Below are positions 54,964 through 64,000 of a stretch of 64,000 bases of DNA, one piece after another. The DNA lies in NCBI RefSeq assembly GCF_000007205.1, contig NC_005043.1, positions 744,001-808,000 on the forward strand, given 5' to 3'. The translations under genes and the position numbers were made by a program. The notes beneath the pieces are model-generated. The model did no database searches and was not told the DNA's origin. It was given only the letters and a program-made list of their open reading frames with translations. Position 1 is the first letter of the stretch. Every line of letters begins with the position of its first letter. The DNA is from Chlamydia pneumoniae TW-183. Lineage in GTDB: Bacteria; Chlamydiota; Chlamydiia; Chlamydiales; Chlamydiaceae.

Positions 54964-56772
54964 ATGGCGGCATACACAGAAGCAAGCATTCTTTCTTTGG
55001 CCTCTCTTGATCACATTCGTCTTCGGGCGGGGATGTACATTGGAAGGCTTGGCAATGGTTCTCAAAAAGAGGATGGGATTTACACTCTTTTTAAAGAAGT
55101 GGTTGATAATGGGATTGATGAATTTATCATGGGTCATGGTAAATCTTTAAAAATTTCTGCTAGTGACAAGCAGATCTCCATTCAAGATCAAGGTCGTGGC
55201 ATTCCTTTAGGTAAACTTATAGATTGTGTTTCTAAAATCAATACGGGAGCTAAATATACCCAAGATGTTTTCCATTTCTCTGTAGGGCTGAATGGCGTGG
55301 GACTCAAAGCTGTGAATGCACTTTCAGAAATATTTTCTGTACGTTCTGTAAGAAAGAAAAAATACCACCTTGCCACCTTCCATCGAGGAGTTCTGCAAGA
55401 GTCTAAGCAAGGTTCTACCAAAGATCCTGATGGAACTTTTGTTTCCTTTACTCCTGATCCTAGTATCTTCCCTGAGTTTACTTTTAACCACGACTTCCTA
55501 AAAGATAAAATCCGCCAATACACCTACCTACATTCGGGATTAGAGATCCGATTTAATGATGAGGTGTTCATATCTCACAACGGTCTCAAAGATCTTTTCG
55601 ATGCAGAGATCACTGAGCCCCCTTTATACTCTCCTCTTTTTTTTCAAAATGAGGATTTAACTTTTATCTTTTCTCACCTTGAAGGAAATACGGAGCGTTA
55701 TTTTTCTTTTGTCAATGGACAAGAGACTCTTGACGGAGGAACACACCTGACTGCCTTTAAGGAAGCCATAGTAAAAGGGGTCAACGAGTTTTTTGGAAAA
55801 ACATTTGTTTCCAATGACATTCGAGAAGGCATTGTGGGCTGCATAGCAATAAAAATAGCCTCGCCAATTTTTGAATCGCAAACGAAAAATAAGCTTGGGA
55901 ATACACAGATTCGGTCTTCTTTAATTAAAGATGTAAAGGAAGCGATTGTACAGGCCCTACGTAAAGATAAAGTGGCTCCTGAGCTTCTTTTAGAAAAAAT
56001 AAAATTCAATGAGAAAACTCGAAAGAATATCCAATTTATAAAACAAGATCTTAAGAGCAAACAGAAGAAAGTCCATTATAAAATTCCCAAACTTCGGGAC
56101 TGTAAATTCCATTATAACGATCGCTCTCTGTATGGTGAGGCCTCTTCGATTTTCCTTACCGAAGGGGAGTCTGCGTCCGCATCAATTCTTGCTTCAAGAA
56201 ATCCCCTCACACAAGCTGTCTTTTCACTTCGAGGAAAGCCTATGAATGTCTTTTCCTTAGAAGAAACCAAAATGTATAAAAATGATGAGTTATTTTATTT
56301 AGCAACTGCTCTAGGCATCACGCAAAACGAGATTCAGCATTTACGTTATAACAAAGTCATCCTGGCTACTGATGCGGATGTAGACGGTATGCATATTCGT
56401 AATCTTTTGATTACTTTCTTCCTTAAAACACTCTTGCCTCTTGTAGAAAATAATCACCTCTTTATCTTAGAAACCCCTTTGTTTAAAGTTAGAAACAAAA
56501 CGACTACGCTCTACTACTATTCTGAGCAAGAAAAGATGCAGGCGTTACAGCAATTTGGGAAAAAGGACTCCTCTTTAGAAATCACAAGGTTTAAAGGTTT
56601 AGGAGAAATTTCTCCTAAGGAATTTGCTGCGTTTATAGGTCCTGAGATCCGCCTCACCCCAGTTACGATTACCTCTTTAGAGAGCATTTCTTCGATCTTA
56701 CAATTCTATATGGGGAAAAATACAAAAGAGAGAAAACAATTTATTATGGATAACCTTATTACTGATTTTTAA
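54964..56772 (+). CDS. parE: Topoisomerase IV subunit B (second GyrB-like)
   Basis: ATPase/TOPRIM subunit of a type IIA topoisomerase, 602 residues. The GHKL ATPase has EVVDNGIDEF, GRGIPLG and GLNGVGLKAVNALS; the TOPRIM region has LTEGESASAS and ATDADVDGMHIRNL. The length suits ParE (about 630) rather than GyrB (about 800). It is paired with parC 3 bases downstream. It decatenates daughter chromosomes. Confidence 0.95.
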   Translation: MAAYTEASILSLASLDHIRLRAGMYIGRLGNGSQKEDGIYTLFKEVVDNGIDEFIMGHGKSLKISASDKQISIQDQGRGIPLGKLIDCVSKINTGAKYTQDVFHFSVGLNGVGLKAVNALSEIFSVRSVRKKKYHLATFHRGVLQESKQGSTKDPDGTFVSFTPDPSIFPEFTFNHDFLKDKIRQYTYLHSGLEIRFNDEVFISHNGLKDLFDAEITEPPLYSPLFFQNEDLTFIFSHLEGNTERYFSFVNGQETLDGGTHLTAFKEAIVKGVNEFFGKTFVSNDIREGIVGCIAIKIASPIFESQTKNKLGNTQIRSSLIKDVKEAIVQALRKDKVAPELLLEKIKFNEKTRKNIQFIKQDLKSKQKKVHYKIPKLRDCKFHYNDRSLYGEASSIFLTEGESASASILASRNPLTQAVFSLRGKPMNVFSLEETKMYKNDELFYLATALGITQNEIQHLRYNKVILATDADVDGMHIRNLLITFFLKTLLPLVENNHLFILETPLFKVRNKTTTLYYYSEQEKMQALQQFGKKDSSLEITRFKGLGEISPKEFAAFIGPEIRLTPVTITSLESISSILQFYMGKNTKERKQFIMDNLITDF

Positions 56773-56775
56773 TTT

Positions 56776-58212
56776 ATGCGTGACGTTTCAGAGCTTTTTC
56801 GAACACATTTTATGCATTACGCGTCTTACGTAATTTTAGAGAGAGCGATTCCTCATATTCTTGATGGCTTAAAACCGGTGCAGCGTCGACTTCTATGGAC
56901 TTTATTCCTTATGGACGACGGGAAAATGCATAAAGTTGCCAATATTGCAGGAAGAACTATGGCTCTCCATCCCCATGGCGATGCCCCTATTGTTGAAGCT
57001 CTTGTTGTCTTAGCAAATAAAGGCTACCTCATCGACACGCAAGGAAACTTCGGAAATCCCCTTACGGGAGATCCTCACGCTGCTGCCCGTTATATAGAAG
57101 CACGACTCAGTCCTTTAGCTCGAGAAACGCTCTTTAATACCGACTTGATAGCTTTTCATGACTCTTATGATGGAAGAGAAAAAGAACCTGATATTTTACC
57201 TGCAAAGCTCCCCGTGCTTTTACTTCATGGTGTGGACGGGATTGCTGTGGGGATGACCACGAAAATTTTCCCTCACAATTTTGCAGAACTTTTGAAAGCG
57301 CAAATTGCAATTTTAAATGATAAAAAATTCACTGTGTTTCCTGACTTTCCTTCGGGAGGATTGATGGATCCCTCGGAGTATCAAGATGGATTGGGATCGA
57401 TTACACTGCGTGCATCTATAGACATTATTAATGATAAAACGCTTGTAGTGAAACAAATTTGTCCTCAATCTACGACTGAGACTTTGATCCGTTCTATAGA
57501 GAACGCAGCAAAACGTGGCACAATTAAAATCGATACCATCCAAGACTTCTCTACAGATGTCCCTCACATTGAAATTAAGCTGCCAAAAGGCTCTCGAGCC
57601 AAAGAGATGCTTCCCTTGTTATTCGAGCATACTGAATGCCAGGTGATTCTCTATTCTAAGCCCACAGTCATTTACGAGAATAAGCCTGTAGAATGTTCGA
57701 TATCCGAGATTCTCAAACTGCATACTACAGCTCTACAGGGGTATCTTGAAAAAGAACTTTTGTTGCTCCAAGAACAACTTACTTTGGACCATTATCATAA
57801 AACCTTAGAATACATCTTTATTAAACATAAGCTCTATGATTCTGTCCGAGAAGTCCTAGCCATAAACAAGAAAATTTCTGCTGATGACCTACATCAAGCA
57901 GTGCTCCATGCTCTGGAGCCCTGGCTTCATGAGCTTGCAACTCCCGTTACAAAACAAGACACCTCTCAACTTGCTTCACTAACGATTAAGAAAATCCTTT
58001 GCTTTAATGAAGAGGCATGCACTAAGGAACTGCTAGCCATAGAAAAAAAACAAGCAGCGATACAAAAAGATCTTGGAAGAATAAAAGAAGTCACCGTCAA
58101 GTACCTCAAAGGACTTTTAGAACGCCATGGACACTTAGGAGAGAGAAAAACACAGATCACAAACTTTAAGACGGCAAAGACATCTATCTTGAAACAACAA
58201 ACCTTAATTTAA
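56776..58212 (+). CDS. parC: Topoisomerase IV subunit A lacking the C-terminal DNA-wrapping domain
   Basis: DNA-cleaving subunit, 478 residues. DGLKPVQRRLLW, the winged-helix LHPHGDAP region and the active-site tyrosine in AARYIEARL (Tyr106) are intact, followed by the tower and coiled-coil region. E. coli ParC has about 750 residues; this one stops after the coiled coil with a basic tail, so the beta-pinwheel domain is absent. Such a form should still cut and pass DNA but with altered topology preference. Confidence 0.94.
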   Translation: MRDVSELFRTHFMHYASYVILERAIPHILDGLKPVQRRLLWTLFLMDDGKMHKVANIAGRTMALHPHGDAPIVEALVVLANKGYLIDTQGNFGNPLTGDPHAAARYIEARLSPLARETLFNTDLIAFHDSYDGREKEPDILPAKLPVLLLHGVDGIAVGMTTKIFPHNFAELLKAQIAILNDKKFTVFPDFPSGGLMDPSEYQDGLGSITLRASIDIINDKTLVVKQICPQSTTETLIRSIENAAKRGTIKIDTIQDFSTDVPHIEIKLPKGSRAKEMLPLLFEHTECQVILYSKPTVIYENKPVECSISEILKLHTTALQGYLEKELLLLQEQLTLDHYHKTLEYIFIKHKLYDSVREVLAINKKISADDLHQAVLHALEPWLHELATPVTKQDTSQLASLTIKKILCFNEEACTKELLAIEKKQAAIQKDLGRIKEVTVKYLKGLLERHGHLGERKTQITNFKTAKTSILKQQTLI

Positions 58213-58316
58213 AAAACTAAGTTTATCTAAAAAACTTCTGATTAATAAGAGATGGTAAAATATTTTCTTTTTAAATTAGAATTAAATTTATAGACACTAT
58301 AACCATTGTAGTACGT

Positions 58317-58616
58317 ATGGAACCACGTCACATTTATATAAGAAAACCAGAGACTCCAAAAGCTCCTGACGTAGAAAAGCCTGGTGTACCTGAGTACATG
58401 ACGATGGCAAACACTCCTACCTTCGAGGGTCCTGTAAAAACTCTTGATCAGCTACGCCGAGCTCTTATCGAGCAACGAGGAGCTGAGGAAGGGCAAAAAA
58501 TGTATGATAATTTCATTCAGTCTATTTTAATTTCAACATTTGGGCTTGTACATAAGGATATGGACCGAGCACAAAAAGCTTCTAAGCGTATGAGATCTGT
58601 CTATAAAGAGCAGTAA
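58317..58616 (+). CDS. Conserved chlamydial hypothetical protein, 99 residues
   Basis: A small basic/acidic soluble protein (MEPRHIYIRKPETPKAPDVEK...) with a proline-rich N-terminus and a helical C-terminal half (LDQLRRALIEQRGAEEGQKM core). I recognise no family. It follows parC by 104 bases and overlaps the next start by one base (TAATG), implying coupling. Confidence 0.75.
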   Translation: MEPRHIYIRKPETPKAPDVEKPGVPEYMTMANTPTFEGPVKTLDQLRRALIEQRGAEEGQKMYDNFIQSILISTFGLVHKDMDRAQKASKRMRSVYKEQ

Positions 58617-58936
58617 TGTCGTTTACCTATTTCCTAGCGCTTCCCGTAGATAGGCTTATGCAAGAACGGTTCCTCTGTTCTCCCAAACGTTGGGCTCCTT
58701 TTATCAATTCGCCTTTATACCTTACTCTCATTGCTGACCACGATACTCCTTATTTGGCTAAGAATCTTGATAAGTTTCCCTTACCTGTAGAGCAATGGGA
58801 AAAAACGGTCCTGCACGTCTCTAGCCTATTGAAGTCTATATTTTTATGTTCAGACCTTTCCTCTTTAAGGTTGCTGGCCTGTACAAAATTCGAAATCTTG
58901 ACTTTGAACGACCTTTATTGCGCCCAAAATATCTAA
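58616..58936 (+). CDS. Hypothetical protein, 106 residues
   Basis: The ATG at 58616 overlaps the previous stop. The product (MSFTYFLALPVDRLMQERFL...) has an N-terminal half of ordinary composition, but the final 25 residues look less coding-like, and 286 bases of noncoding DNA follow. It may be a gene truncated by a shift near its end. Function unknown. Confidence 0.55.
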   Translation: MSFTYFLALPVDRLMQERFLCSPKRWAPFINSPLYLTLIADHDTPYLAKNLDKFPLPVEQWEKTVLHVSSLLKSIFLCSDLSSLRLLACTKFEILTLNDLYCAQNI

Positions 58937-59222
58937 AAAATTGCTTTACAAAGACACTCGCATCTTTCCCTTGACTAAAAATTTTGCTTGTCAAACTGCC
59001 ATCGAAGTTTGTCATGATGATGTTTGAGCTACATAGGTTAGCCTCAGTTGATTCCAGCATTTTATCTTAATTCAACGCATTTCTATCTTTTTAGACTCAT
59101 TAAATTATTTTTGAAAAATTCTAAGTGTCTAAGATTCAAAAAGAGACTCTTTCTTTCAATAAAATCGCTAGATCCTTAACTGATTCGATATTAAACTAGT
59201 AAAGAAAGTTATCAAGATTTCA

Positions 59223-60200
59223 ATGAAAACTGTGACTTCCTTTACTGTATGTAAAGAAAACTCGGGGCGTTTAGACAAGTACCTGACTGAGGTGCATCCC
59301 AAATATTCTCGAGCTTTCTACCAAGAACATATCTTAAGTGGTCTTGTCCAAATCAATGGGCAAATAAACACCAGGGTGGCAACGCGCTTAAATTGTGGTG
59401 ATATAGTCACTATAGATATCCAAGAAAAGGAAGAACTTCTTGAGCTCCTACCCGAAGCCATCCCTCTAGATAAGGTTTATGAGGATGGAATGATCTTAGT
59501 GATCAATAAACCTCGGGATATGGTGGTCCATCCAGCACCTGGTCATTTCCATGGAACCCTGGTTCATGCTCTTCTCCATGAAATAGGAGAGAGACTGAAG
59601 GAAGAATTCCCTGAGGAACCTTGGAGACCTGGAATCGTACATCGACTTGATAAAGATACCTCGGGATTGATTATTACTGCAAAAACGCGGCAGGCCAAGA
59701 AGGTTTTCAGCGAGCTTTTTTCAACCAAGCGGTTAAAGAAAAGCTACTTAGCAGTTTGTATAGGGAAACCTAGGAGTACTACGATCCATACACATATAAG
59801 CCGGCATCAAAACAAACGTAAAGAAATGACTGTAAGCTCTCAAGGAAAAGAAGCCGTTACCCACTGCCAAGTCCTTGCTTTTAATGGAAAACTGAGTTTT
59901 GTTGCCTTGTCTCCAGAGACAGGAAGGACCCACCAGCTTAGGGTTCATATGAAACATTTAGGGACTCCTATTCTTGGGGATCCTGTGTATGGAATCCCCT
60001 CTATGAATTCGAGTTACGGTCTTGATAAACAACAATTGCATGCCTATAGCGTTGATTTCACTCATCCAGAAACCCGGCAATTTTGTTCATTAAAGGCGGG
60101 TTTACCCGAGGATATGCGTTCCCTCTTAATAAAAGAATTCCGCAATGAAACAACTATATTAAATAAAAATTTATTGGAATCGATTTTAAAAGAACAATAA
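59223..60200 (+). CDS. rluD: Ribosomal large-subunit pseudouridine synthase, RluD family
   Basis: Converts uridines in 23S rRNA helix 69 to pseudouridine. The 325-residue protein has an N-terminal S4 RNA-binding domain (RLDKYLTEVHPKYSRA, about 16-31) and the catalytic GIVHRLDKDTSG motif with Asp143. PETGRTHQLRVHM is also diagnostic. The RluD subtype is inferred from length and the S4 domain. Confidence 0.93.
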   Translation: MKTVTSFTVCKENSGRLDKYLTEVHPKYSRAFYQEHILSGLVQINGQINTRVATRLNCGDIVTIDIQEKEELLELLPEAIPLDKVYEDGMILVINKPRDMVVHPAPGHFHGTLVHALLHEIGERLKEEFPEEPWRPGIVHRLDKDTSGLIITAKTRQAKKVFSELFSTKRLKKSYLAVCIGKPRSTTIHTHISRHQNKRKEMTVSSQGKEAVTHCQVLAFNGKLSFVALSPETGRTHQLRVHMKHLGTPILGDPVYGIPSMNSSYGLDKQQLHAYSVDFTHPETRQFCSLKAGLPEDMRSLLIKEFRNETTILNKNLLESILKEQ

Positions 60201-60309
60201 TTCATTAAAAAGTTCATTTATTTTAGGAAACGCATTAAAATTAATTAAAATTGAATTTCATTTTTTAACATCTCTTTTTAAAGACAACGCGAATTAGTTA
60301 AGGATTACT

Positions 60310-60546
60310 ATGAAAGAATTTTTAGCCTATATCATTAAGAATCTAGTGGACCGCCCTGAAGAAGTCCGTATTAAAGAAGTTCAGGGGACTCACACGATTA
60401 TTTATGAACTAAGTGTAGCTAAACCTGATATCGGGAAGATCATTGGCAAAGAAGGCCGTACGATCAAAGCGATTCGTACTCTTCTGGTTTCTGTAGCAAG
60501 CAGGAACAATGTAAGGGTCAGTTTAGAAATTATGGAAGAAAAGTAG
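60310..60546 (+). CDS. khpA: KH-domain RNA-binding protein KhpA
   Basis: A 78-residue single KH domain. The GxxG loop reads GKEG within GKIIGKEGRTIKAIRTL. KhpA proteins bind RNA, often with KhpB/Jag, and influence cell-wall growth and mRNA stability in Gram-positives. It follows rluD by 109 bases. Confidence 0.92.
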   Translation: MKEFLAYIIKNLVDRPEEVRIKEVQGTHTIIYELSVAKPDIGKIIGKEGRTIKAIRTLLVSVASRNNVRVSLEIMEEK

Positions 60547-60609
60547 CCTTAAGCCTAGCTTAAGTACTTCTCATTGAAATTGCTAGCCTAAGGGAAACCG
60601 AAGGCTACC
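60543..60609. other. Inverted-repeat cluster between khpA and tRNA-Arg
   Basis: GTAGCCTT (60543-60550) is complementary to AAGGCTAC (60602-60609), and TTAAGC-cta-GCTTAA nests just inside it. It could be a shared end for khpA and the convergent tRNA-Arg, though no clear T-run follows on either side. Confidence 0.35.
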
Positions 60610-60648
60610 ACTTCAATAAAAAATAATTGCACGCATAAAGATAAACTC

Positions 60649-60721
60649 GGACCGAGCAGGACTCGAACCTGCGACCATTCGCTTAGAAGGCGAATGCTCT
60701 ATCCACTGAGCTATCGGTCCC
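60649..60721 (-). tRNA. tRNA-Arg (anticodon TCT)
   Basis: A 73-base cloverleaf on the minus strand. The acceptor GGACCGA pairs with TCGGTCC, the anticodon loop is CTTCTAA with anticodon TCT, and the T arm is GCAGGTTCGAGTCCTGC. No encoded CCA. Confidence 0.96.
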
Positions 60722-60989
60722 TATTCTTGTACAACCTTGGGGTATTGAGCACGAAAGCGAGCAAAGGAAATCCCTCAATCAGTATAGGTCTACCAAGAAA
60801 AAAGTCAATTCTGACACAAGATTTTCTTGTTCCCTAAAGAACTTCTTTCAAAGCTATATAAAAAGCGAATTCCACCTCCTTACCTGTAATTTTATAGGTA
60901 AAATTAAGGAGCAACTTGGATTGTATTCTCCGATCTTATAACCTGGAAAGTTAGAACCAAAAGTTGCTTTATTCTAAAAAAGGATGGTC

Positions 60990-61799
60990 ATGTTCAATAA
61001 CAAAATGATCCTAATTGCTGGCCCCTGTGTTATTGAGGGGGAAGATATTACATTGGAAATCGCAGGGAAATTACAGTCCATACTCGCCCCTTATTCGGAT
61101 CGGATCCAATGGTTTTTTAAAAGCAGTTACGACAAAGCAAATCGCTCTTCCCTAAACTCATTTCGAGGGCCTGGTTTGACAGAGGGATTGCGCATCCTTG
61201 CCAAAGTCAAAGAAACTTTTGGCGTGGGCATTCTTACAGATGTCCATACGCCTCAAGACGCTTACGCGGCTGCCGAAGTCTGCAATATCCTTCAGGTACC
61301 TGCGTTCCTCTGCAGACAAACCGACCTCCTCGTTGCAACTGCAGAAACTGGCGCTATAGTAAATTTAAAAAAAGGGCAGTTTCTCTCCCCTTGGGATATG
61401 GAAGGCCCAATAAATAAAGTACTCTCTACAGGAAATAACAAAATCTTACTTACAGAAAGAGGGTGTAGCTTCGGTTACAATAACCTTGTTTCTGATATGC
61501 GCTCGATTCCTGTTTTATCCCGTTCAGGATTTCCTGTAATTTTTGATGCCACGCACTCCGTGCAGCTCCCTGGAGCTCTATCTACAGAAAGTGGTGGTCT
61601 GACAGAATTCGTTCCTACTCTTTCACGAGCTGCTTTAGCTGCAGGAGCTCATGGCCTTTTTATAGAGACCCATACCAATCCAAAAATCGCTAAAAGTGAT
61701 GCAGCTTCTATGTTGAGCTTAGAAGAATTCGCAGCTCTCCTCCCCACCTGGGATCAATTATTTACTTGCGTCAGTTCCTTTGATATGGTCTCAGCATGA
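60990..61799 (+). CDS. kdsA: 3-deoxy-D-manno-octulosonate 8-phosphate (Kdo8P) synthase
   Basis: Condenses arabinose 5-phosphate with phosphoenolpyruvate to make Kdo8P for the lipooligosaccharide core. The 269-residue protein has [25 protein letters not shown] and [11 protein letters not shown] motifs. The ATG at 60990 is chosen because AAAAAGG lies 6 bases upstream; an ATG at 60984 is too close to that site. The next gene overlaps by 4 bases. Confidence 0.96.
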   Translation: MFNNKMILIAGPCVIEGEDITLEIAGKLQSILAPYSDRIQWFFKSSYDKANRSSLNSFRGPGLTEGLRILAKVKETFGVGILTDVHTPQDAYAAAEVCNILQVPAFLCRQTDLLVATAETGAIVNLKKGQFLSPWDMEGPINKVLSTGNNKILLTERGCSFGYNNLVSDMRSIPVLSRSGFPVIFDATHSVQLPGALSTESGGLTEFVPTLSRAALAAGAHGLFIETHTNPKIAKSDAASMLSLEEFAALLPTWDQLFTCVSSFDMVSA

Positions 61800-62284
61800 C
61801 AAAATTTCTATACTGCGGGCTCTTTTATTCTCTAGGACTACTTGTCTTGGCTTTTGGGACTATGGTAGCCATTATTCAAGTGGACCAGATTTGCGATGTT
61901 TCCTGTATGAACAAGCACTTCCAAGAATCCCCCCCTTTTTTAAAAATAAAAAAGGTGAATGTCTCCAAACAAATTTGCTCTCCTGAAGAACGATTCTTCC
62001 ATTGTAAAATTGATAAATCGTGTATGGAACTGCATTTTCCTCAGTCTAGTTATTCCTGTAAAGAATACCTCACCCGGATCTCAGGGCATATTCTAACACA
62101 AAATTTTGAAAAGCAAATGCAATTCCGAGGAAACTCAGGATTACTAAATTACCAAGATGGTTCCTTACATGTGTATGACTGCCGTTTCCAAGTAGATCCT
62201 GTACCTGGGTATGGGTCTCCAGATAAGGAGGACAGTTCTTCAGGAGGTATGAAAACCCTCTATTTATCTTTATTCAGGAATTAA
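61796..62284 (+). CDS. Membrane-anchored hypothetical protein, possible LptC-like role
   Basis: A 162-residue protein with one N-terminal membrane helix (about 5-28) and a cysteine-rich exterior part ([17 protein letters not shown] and YSCKE segments). It sits between kdsA and lptB, the slot in which other Gram-negatives place lptC/lptA. The short beta-like segments would fit an LptC-type jellyroll, but I see no signature, so the role is inference. It overlaps kdsA by four bases and is 6 bases from lptB. Confidence 0.75.
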   Translation: MTKFLYCGLFYSLGLLVLAFGTMVAIIQVDQICDVSCMNKHFQESPPFLKIKKVNVSKQICSPEERFFHCKIDKSCMELHFPQSSYSCKEYLTRISGHILTQNFEKQMQFRGNSGLLNYQDGSLHVYDCRFQVDPVPGYGSPDKEDSSSGGMKTLYLSLFRN

Positions 62285-62290
62285 GCCTCT

Positions 62291-63013
62291 ATGCCTATAC
62301 TTTCTGTGTGTAATCTCGTAAAGAAGTATAACAAGAAGCCCGTGACAAATGATGTGTCTTTCCAAATCAACCCCGGGGAGATTGTCGGCCTACTCGGCCC
62401 TAACGGAGCAGGAAAAACAACAGCATTTTATCTTACTGTAGGCTTAATTCGCCCTGACTCTGGGAAGATTATCTTTAAAAATGTCGATGTCACCAAAAAA
62501 ACTATGGACCATCGTGCACGACTGGGAATCGGTTATCTTGCTCAAGAACCCACAATTTTTAAAGAACTCACAGTTCAAGATAACCTGATTTGCATTTTAG
62601 AGATCATTTACAAAGCGCGTAAACAACAATCCCATCTTTTAAACACCCTGGTTGATGATTTGCAACTAGGTTCCTGCCTCCATAAAAAGGCAGGAACCCT
62701 ATCTGGAGGGGAACGACGAAGATTGGAGATCGCCTGTGTATTAGCTTTAAATCCCAGCGTATTGTTGTTAGATGAGCCTTTTGCGAATGTAGATCCTCTC
62801 GTCATTCAAAACGTCAAGTACCTAATTAAAATTCTAGCAGGACGTGGAATCGGCATTCTAATTACAGATCACAATGCTAAAGAGCTCCTTTCTATTGCTG
62901 ATAGGTGTTATTTGATTATTGATGGGAAGATCTTCTTTGAAGGGTCTTCAAGCCAAATGATCAGTAACCCTATGGTAAAGCAACATTACCTGGGAGACTC
63001 GTTCTCATACTAA
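62291..63013 (+). CDS. lptB: LPS export ABC ATPase LptB
   Basis: ATPase that powers extraction of lipooligosaccharide from the inner membrane with LptF/LptG. The 240-residue length is typical. Walker A is GPNGAGKTTAF, the signature LSGGERRRLEIACVLAL and Walker B VLLLDEPFANVDPL; the LptB-specific YLAQEPTIF is present. It overlaps the convergent downstream gene by four bases. Confidence 0.95.
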   Translation: MPILSVCNLVKKYNKKPVTNDVSFQINPGEIVGLLGPNGAGKTTAFYLTVGLIRPDSGKIIFKNVDVTKKTMDHRARLGIGYLAQEPTIFKELTVQDNLICILEIIYKARKQQSHLLNTLVDDLQLGSCLHKKAGTLSGGERRRLEIACVLALNPSVLLLDEPFANVDPLVIQNVKYLIKILAGRGIGILITDHNAKELLSIADRCYLIIDGKIFFEGSSSQMISNPMVKQHYLGDSFSY

Positions 63014-63834
63014 TGGATCTCACAAAAGTCTCTAGGGAAAGGAGCGCTACTGTATTCTGTAAGAATCCTTGCTAATACCTCAAAGCCATCTTCTTCTAGG
63101 ATAGTGACTCCTGGTTTGACTCCTCGCTCAGCTAATTTAAATGCCTTAAATGTATTGCAAATACGTCCTGTGAGTCTGATGCCCACACCCTTTAAGTTCA
63201 TTACGGAGGCATAATCTCCAAACATTTTTAAGGAAAGTTCACAAGCAGTAACTGCAAAGAGAATTTGATATCCAGGGTAGCGCTTTTTTAAAGTGTGTAA
63301 ATGTTTTGCGATATCTATAAATGTAGGGATGATCACAGTAGTGTATCTACGAGCATTCAGCCGCATCATGGTCCCTATAGAACATGAGGCACATGTAGGA
63401 TGTGAAGGATCATACCGACAAGCATCATTGAAACGCCCTTCAGGACATGCCTTAGGCTTTTGACAATAAGAAAATCCTAACAAAAGGATTCTATGAGGAC
63501 GACGCATCTCCTCTAAAATATCCTCAATATTACTACAGCCATAAAAAAATAGGTTGCCCTCCTGTAAGGCCTCCTTAGGAGCTATCAAAGCCTTAGCTAA
63601 CCGAGCTAAAGAACCAGGATCTTTCAGAAAATCATAGGCAAGCTGTCTAGCATCTTTTAAAGAGGCCAGATAAGCAAGCGTCTTCATACGCAGACCCCGT
63701 CTTGTAGCTTTAGTAATATAAGGAATATTAGGTTTGTGCTCTGGTCTAGACATAAATACGGAATCATAACAATTAGCAACGGCCGCACACTGCCACGAAG
63801 CACAGGGGCAGTCACACAAAAACCCTAGAAGCAT
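63010..63834 (-). CDS. Cysteine-rich DUF116-like protein
   Basis: About 274 residues from the ATG at 63834; a TTG at 63858 or an ATG at 63753 are alternatives, and none has a clear ribosome site. Cysteines cluster at the N-terminus (CDCPCASWQCAAVANC) and in CRYDPSHPTCASCSIGTMMRL, then ...VGIRLTGRICNTFKAF. The middle and C-terminal pattern resembles DUF116, whose members may bind metal or an Fe-S cluster. Function unknown. It is convergent with lptB. Confidence 0.65.
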   Translation of the reverse strand: MLLGFLCDCPCASWQCAAVANCYDSVFMSRPEHKPNIPYITKATRRGLRMKTLAYLASLKDARQLAYDFLKDPGSLARLAKALIAPKEALQEGNLFFYGCSNIEDILEEMRRPHRILLLGFSYCQKPKACPEGRFNDACRYDPSHPTCASCSIGTMMRLNARRYTTVIIPTFIDIAKHLHTLKKRYPGYQILFAVTACELSLKMFGDYASVMNLKGVGIRLTGRICNTFKAFKLAERGVKPGVTILEEDGFEVLARILTEYSSAPFPRDFCEIH

Positions 63835-63890
63835 TTTCCATAGCTCAGGGAATGGCAATATTTTAGATAGTATACAGCCTGAACGATAAT

Positions 63891-64000
63891 CTAATCTAGT
63901 AGAGGTTCGTCATCAGAGAGGACTTCCTCTGCGATTGCCTTGATTGTAGTGAGACCTTCAGGGAAACCTAAACTACATAATAATTCATTTACATGTTCTA
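63891..64000 (-). CDS. 3' end of an unidentified gene, cut by the window edge
   Basis: The minus-strand frame is open from the edge to TAG at 63891-63893 and gives about 35 residues, starting EHVNELLCSLGFPEGLTTIK and ending SDDEPLLD. The composition is that of a real acidic protein tail. The product cannot be named from this fragment. Confidence 0.6.
   Translation of the reverse strand, partial: EHVNELLCSLGFPEGLTTIKAIAEEVLSDDEPLLD

Overview
This window is chromosomal DNA of Chlamydia pneumoniae. The clearest marker is a complete ompA gene (33538..34707) whose product reads as the C. pneumoniae major outer membrane protein. The rest agrees: low GC, a chlamydial type III secretion locus next to hemA, a parE/parC pair, and a gene order I recognise from chlamydial genomes. 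No insertion sequence, phage or CRISPR array is visible.

Layout. 1..10 kb: end of dnaE; a predicted operon of two envelope lipoproteins (BamD-like, LptE-like) with the anti-sigma kinase rsbW; the carboxypeptidase dacF; a nonsense-interrupted pseudogene; an RsmB-type methyltransferase. 10..14.7 kb: four minus-strand lineage-specific genes beside pgk, three of which share an N-terminal layout that looks like secreted effectors. 15..20.3 kb: pgk, a Pit/DUF47 phosphate uptake pair, dppD-dppF. 20.5..23.5 kb: parB, a structured gap, and a small three-gene group ending in a degenerate NodB-fold protein. 23.5..28.2 kb: sufBCDS. 28.5..32.9 kb: a TPR protein and an unusually long PBP2. 33.5..40.1 kb: ompA, tRNA-Gly, rpsB-tsf-pyrH-frr, tRNA-Glu, tRNA-Lys, an mcsA/mcsB-like pair, tRNA-Thr. 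40.2..53.0 kb: a minus-strand type III secretion operon reading scc4-cdsD-cdsE-cdsF-cdsG-(rod candidate)-cdsN-cdsO-cdsP-cdsQ-pkn5-cdsC. 53.4..64 kb: hemA, parE-parC, two small unknown genes, rluD, khpA, tRNA-Arg, kdsA, a membrane-anchored unknown, lptB, a cysteine-rich DUF116-like gene, and the end of one more gene.

How the genes work together. Envelope biogenesis recurs: BamD-like, LptE-like, DacF, PBP2, MOMP, KdsA and LptB. The type III secretion block supplies ATPase, stalk, needle with co-chaperones, inner ring, C-ring, secretin and a chaperone. The putative effectors near pgk would be its substrates.

Most interesting observation. The 213-residue proline-rich protein at 14001..14642 ends with GILK followed 11 residues later by RVSW in a basic/acidic setting. 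That is the order and form of the SILK and RVxF docking motifs used by eukaryotic protein phosphatase 1 partners. With its predicted secretion-type N-terminus, amphipathic helix and RPAPPPP stretch, it is a candidate host-directed phosphatase adaptor. This is inference from sequence alone. Other points of note are an McsB-like kinase lacking key catalytic residues, a NodB-fold protein without its metal ligands, a roughly 400-residue insertion in PBP2, and several unexplained intergenic inverted repeats.
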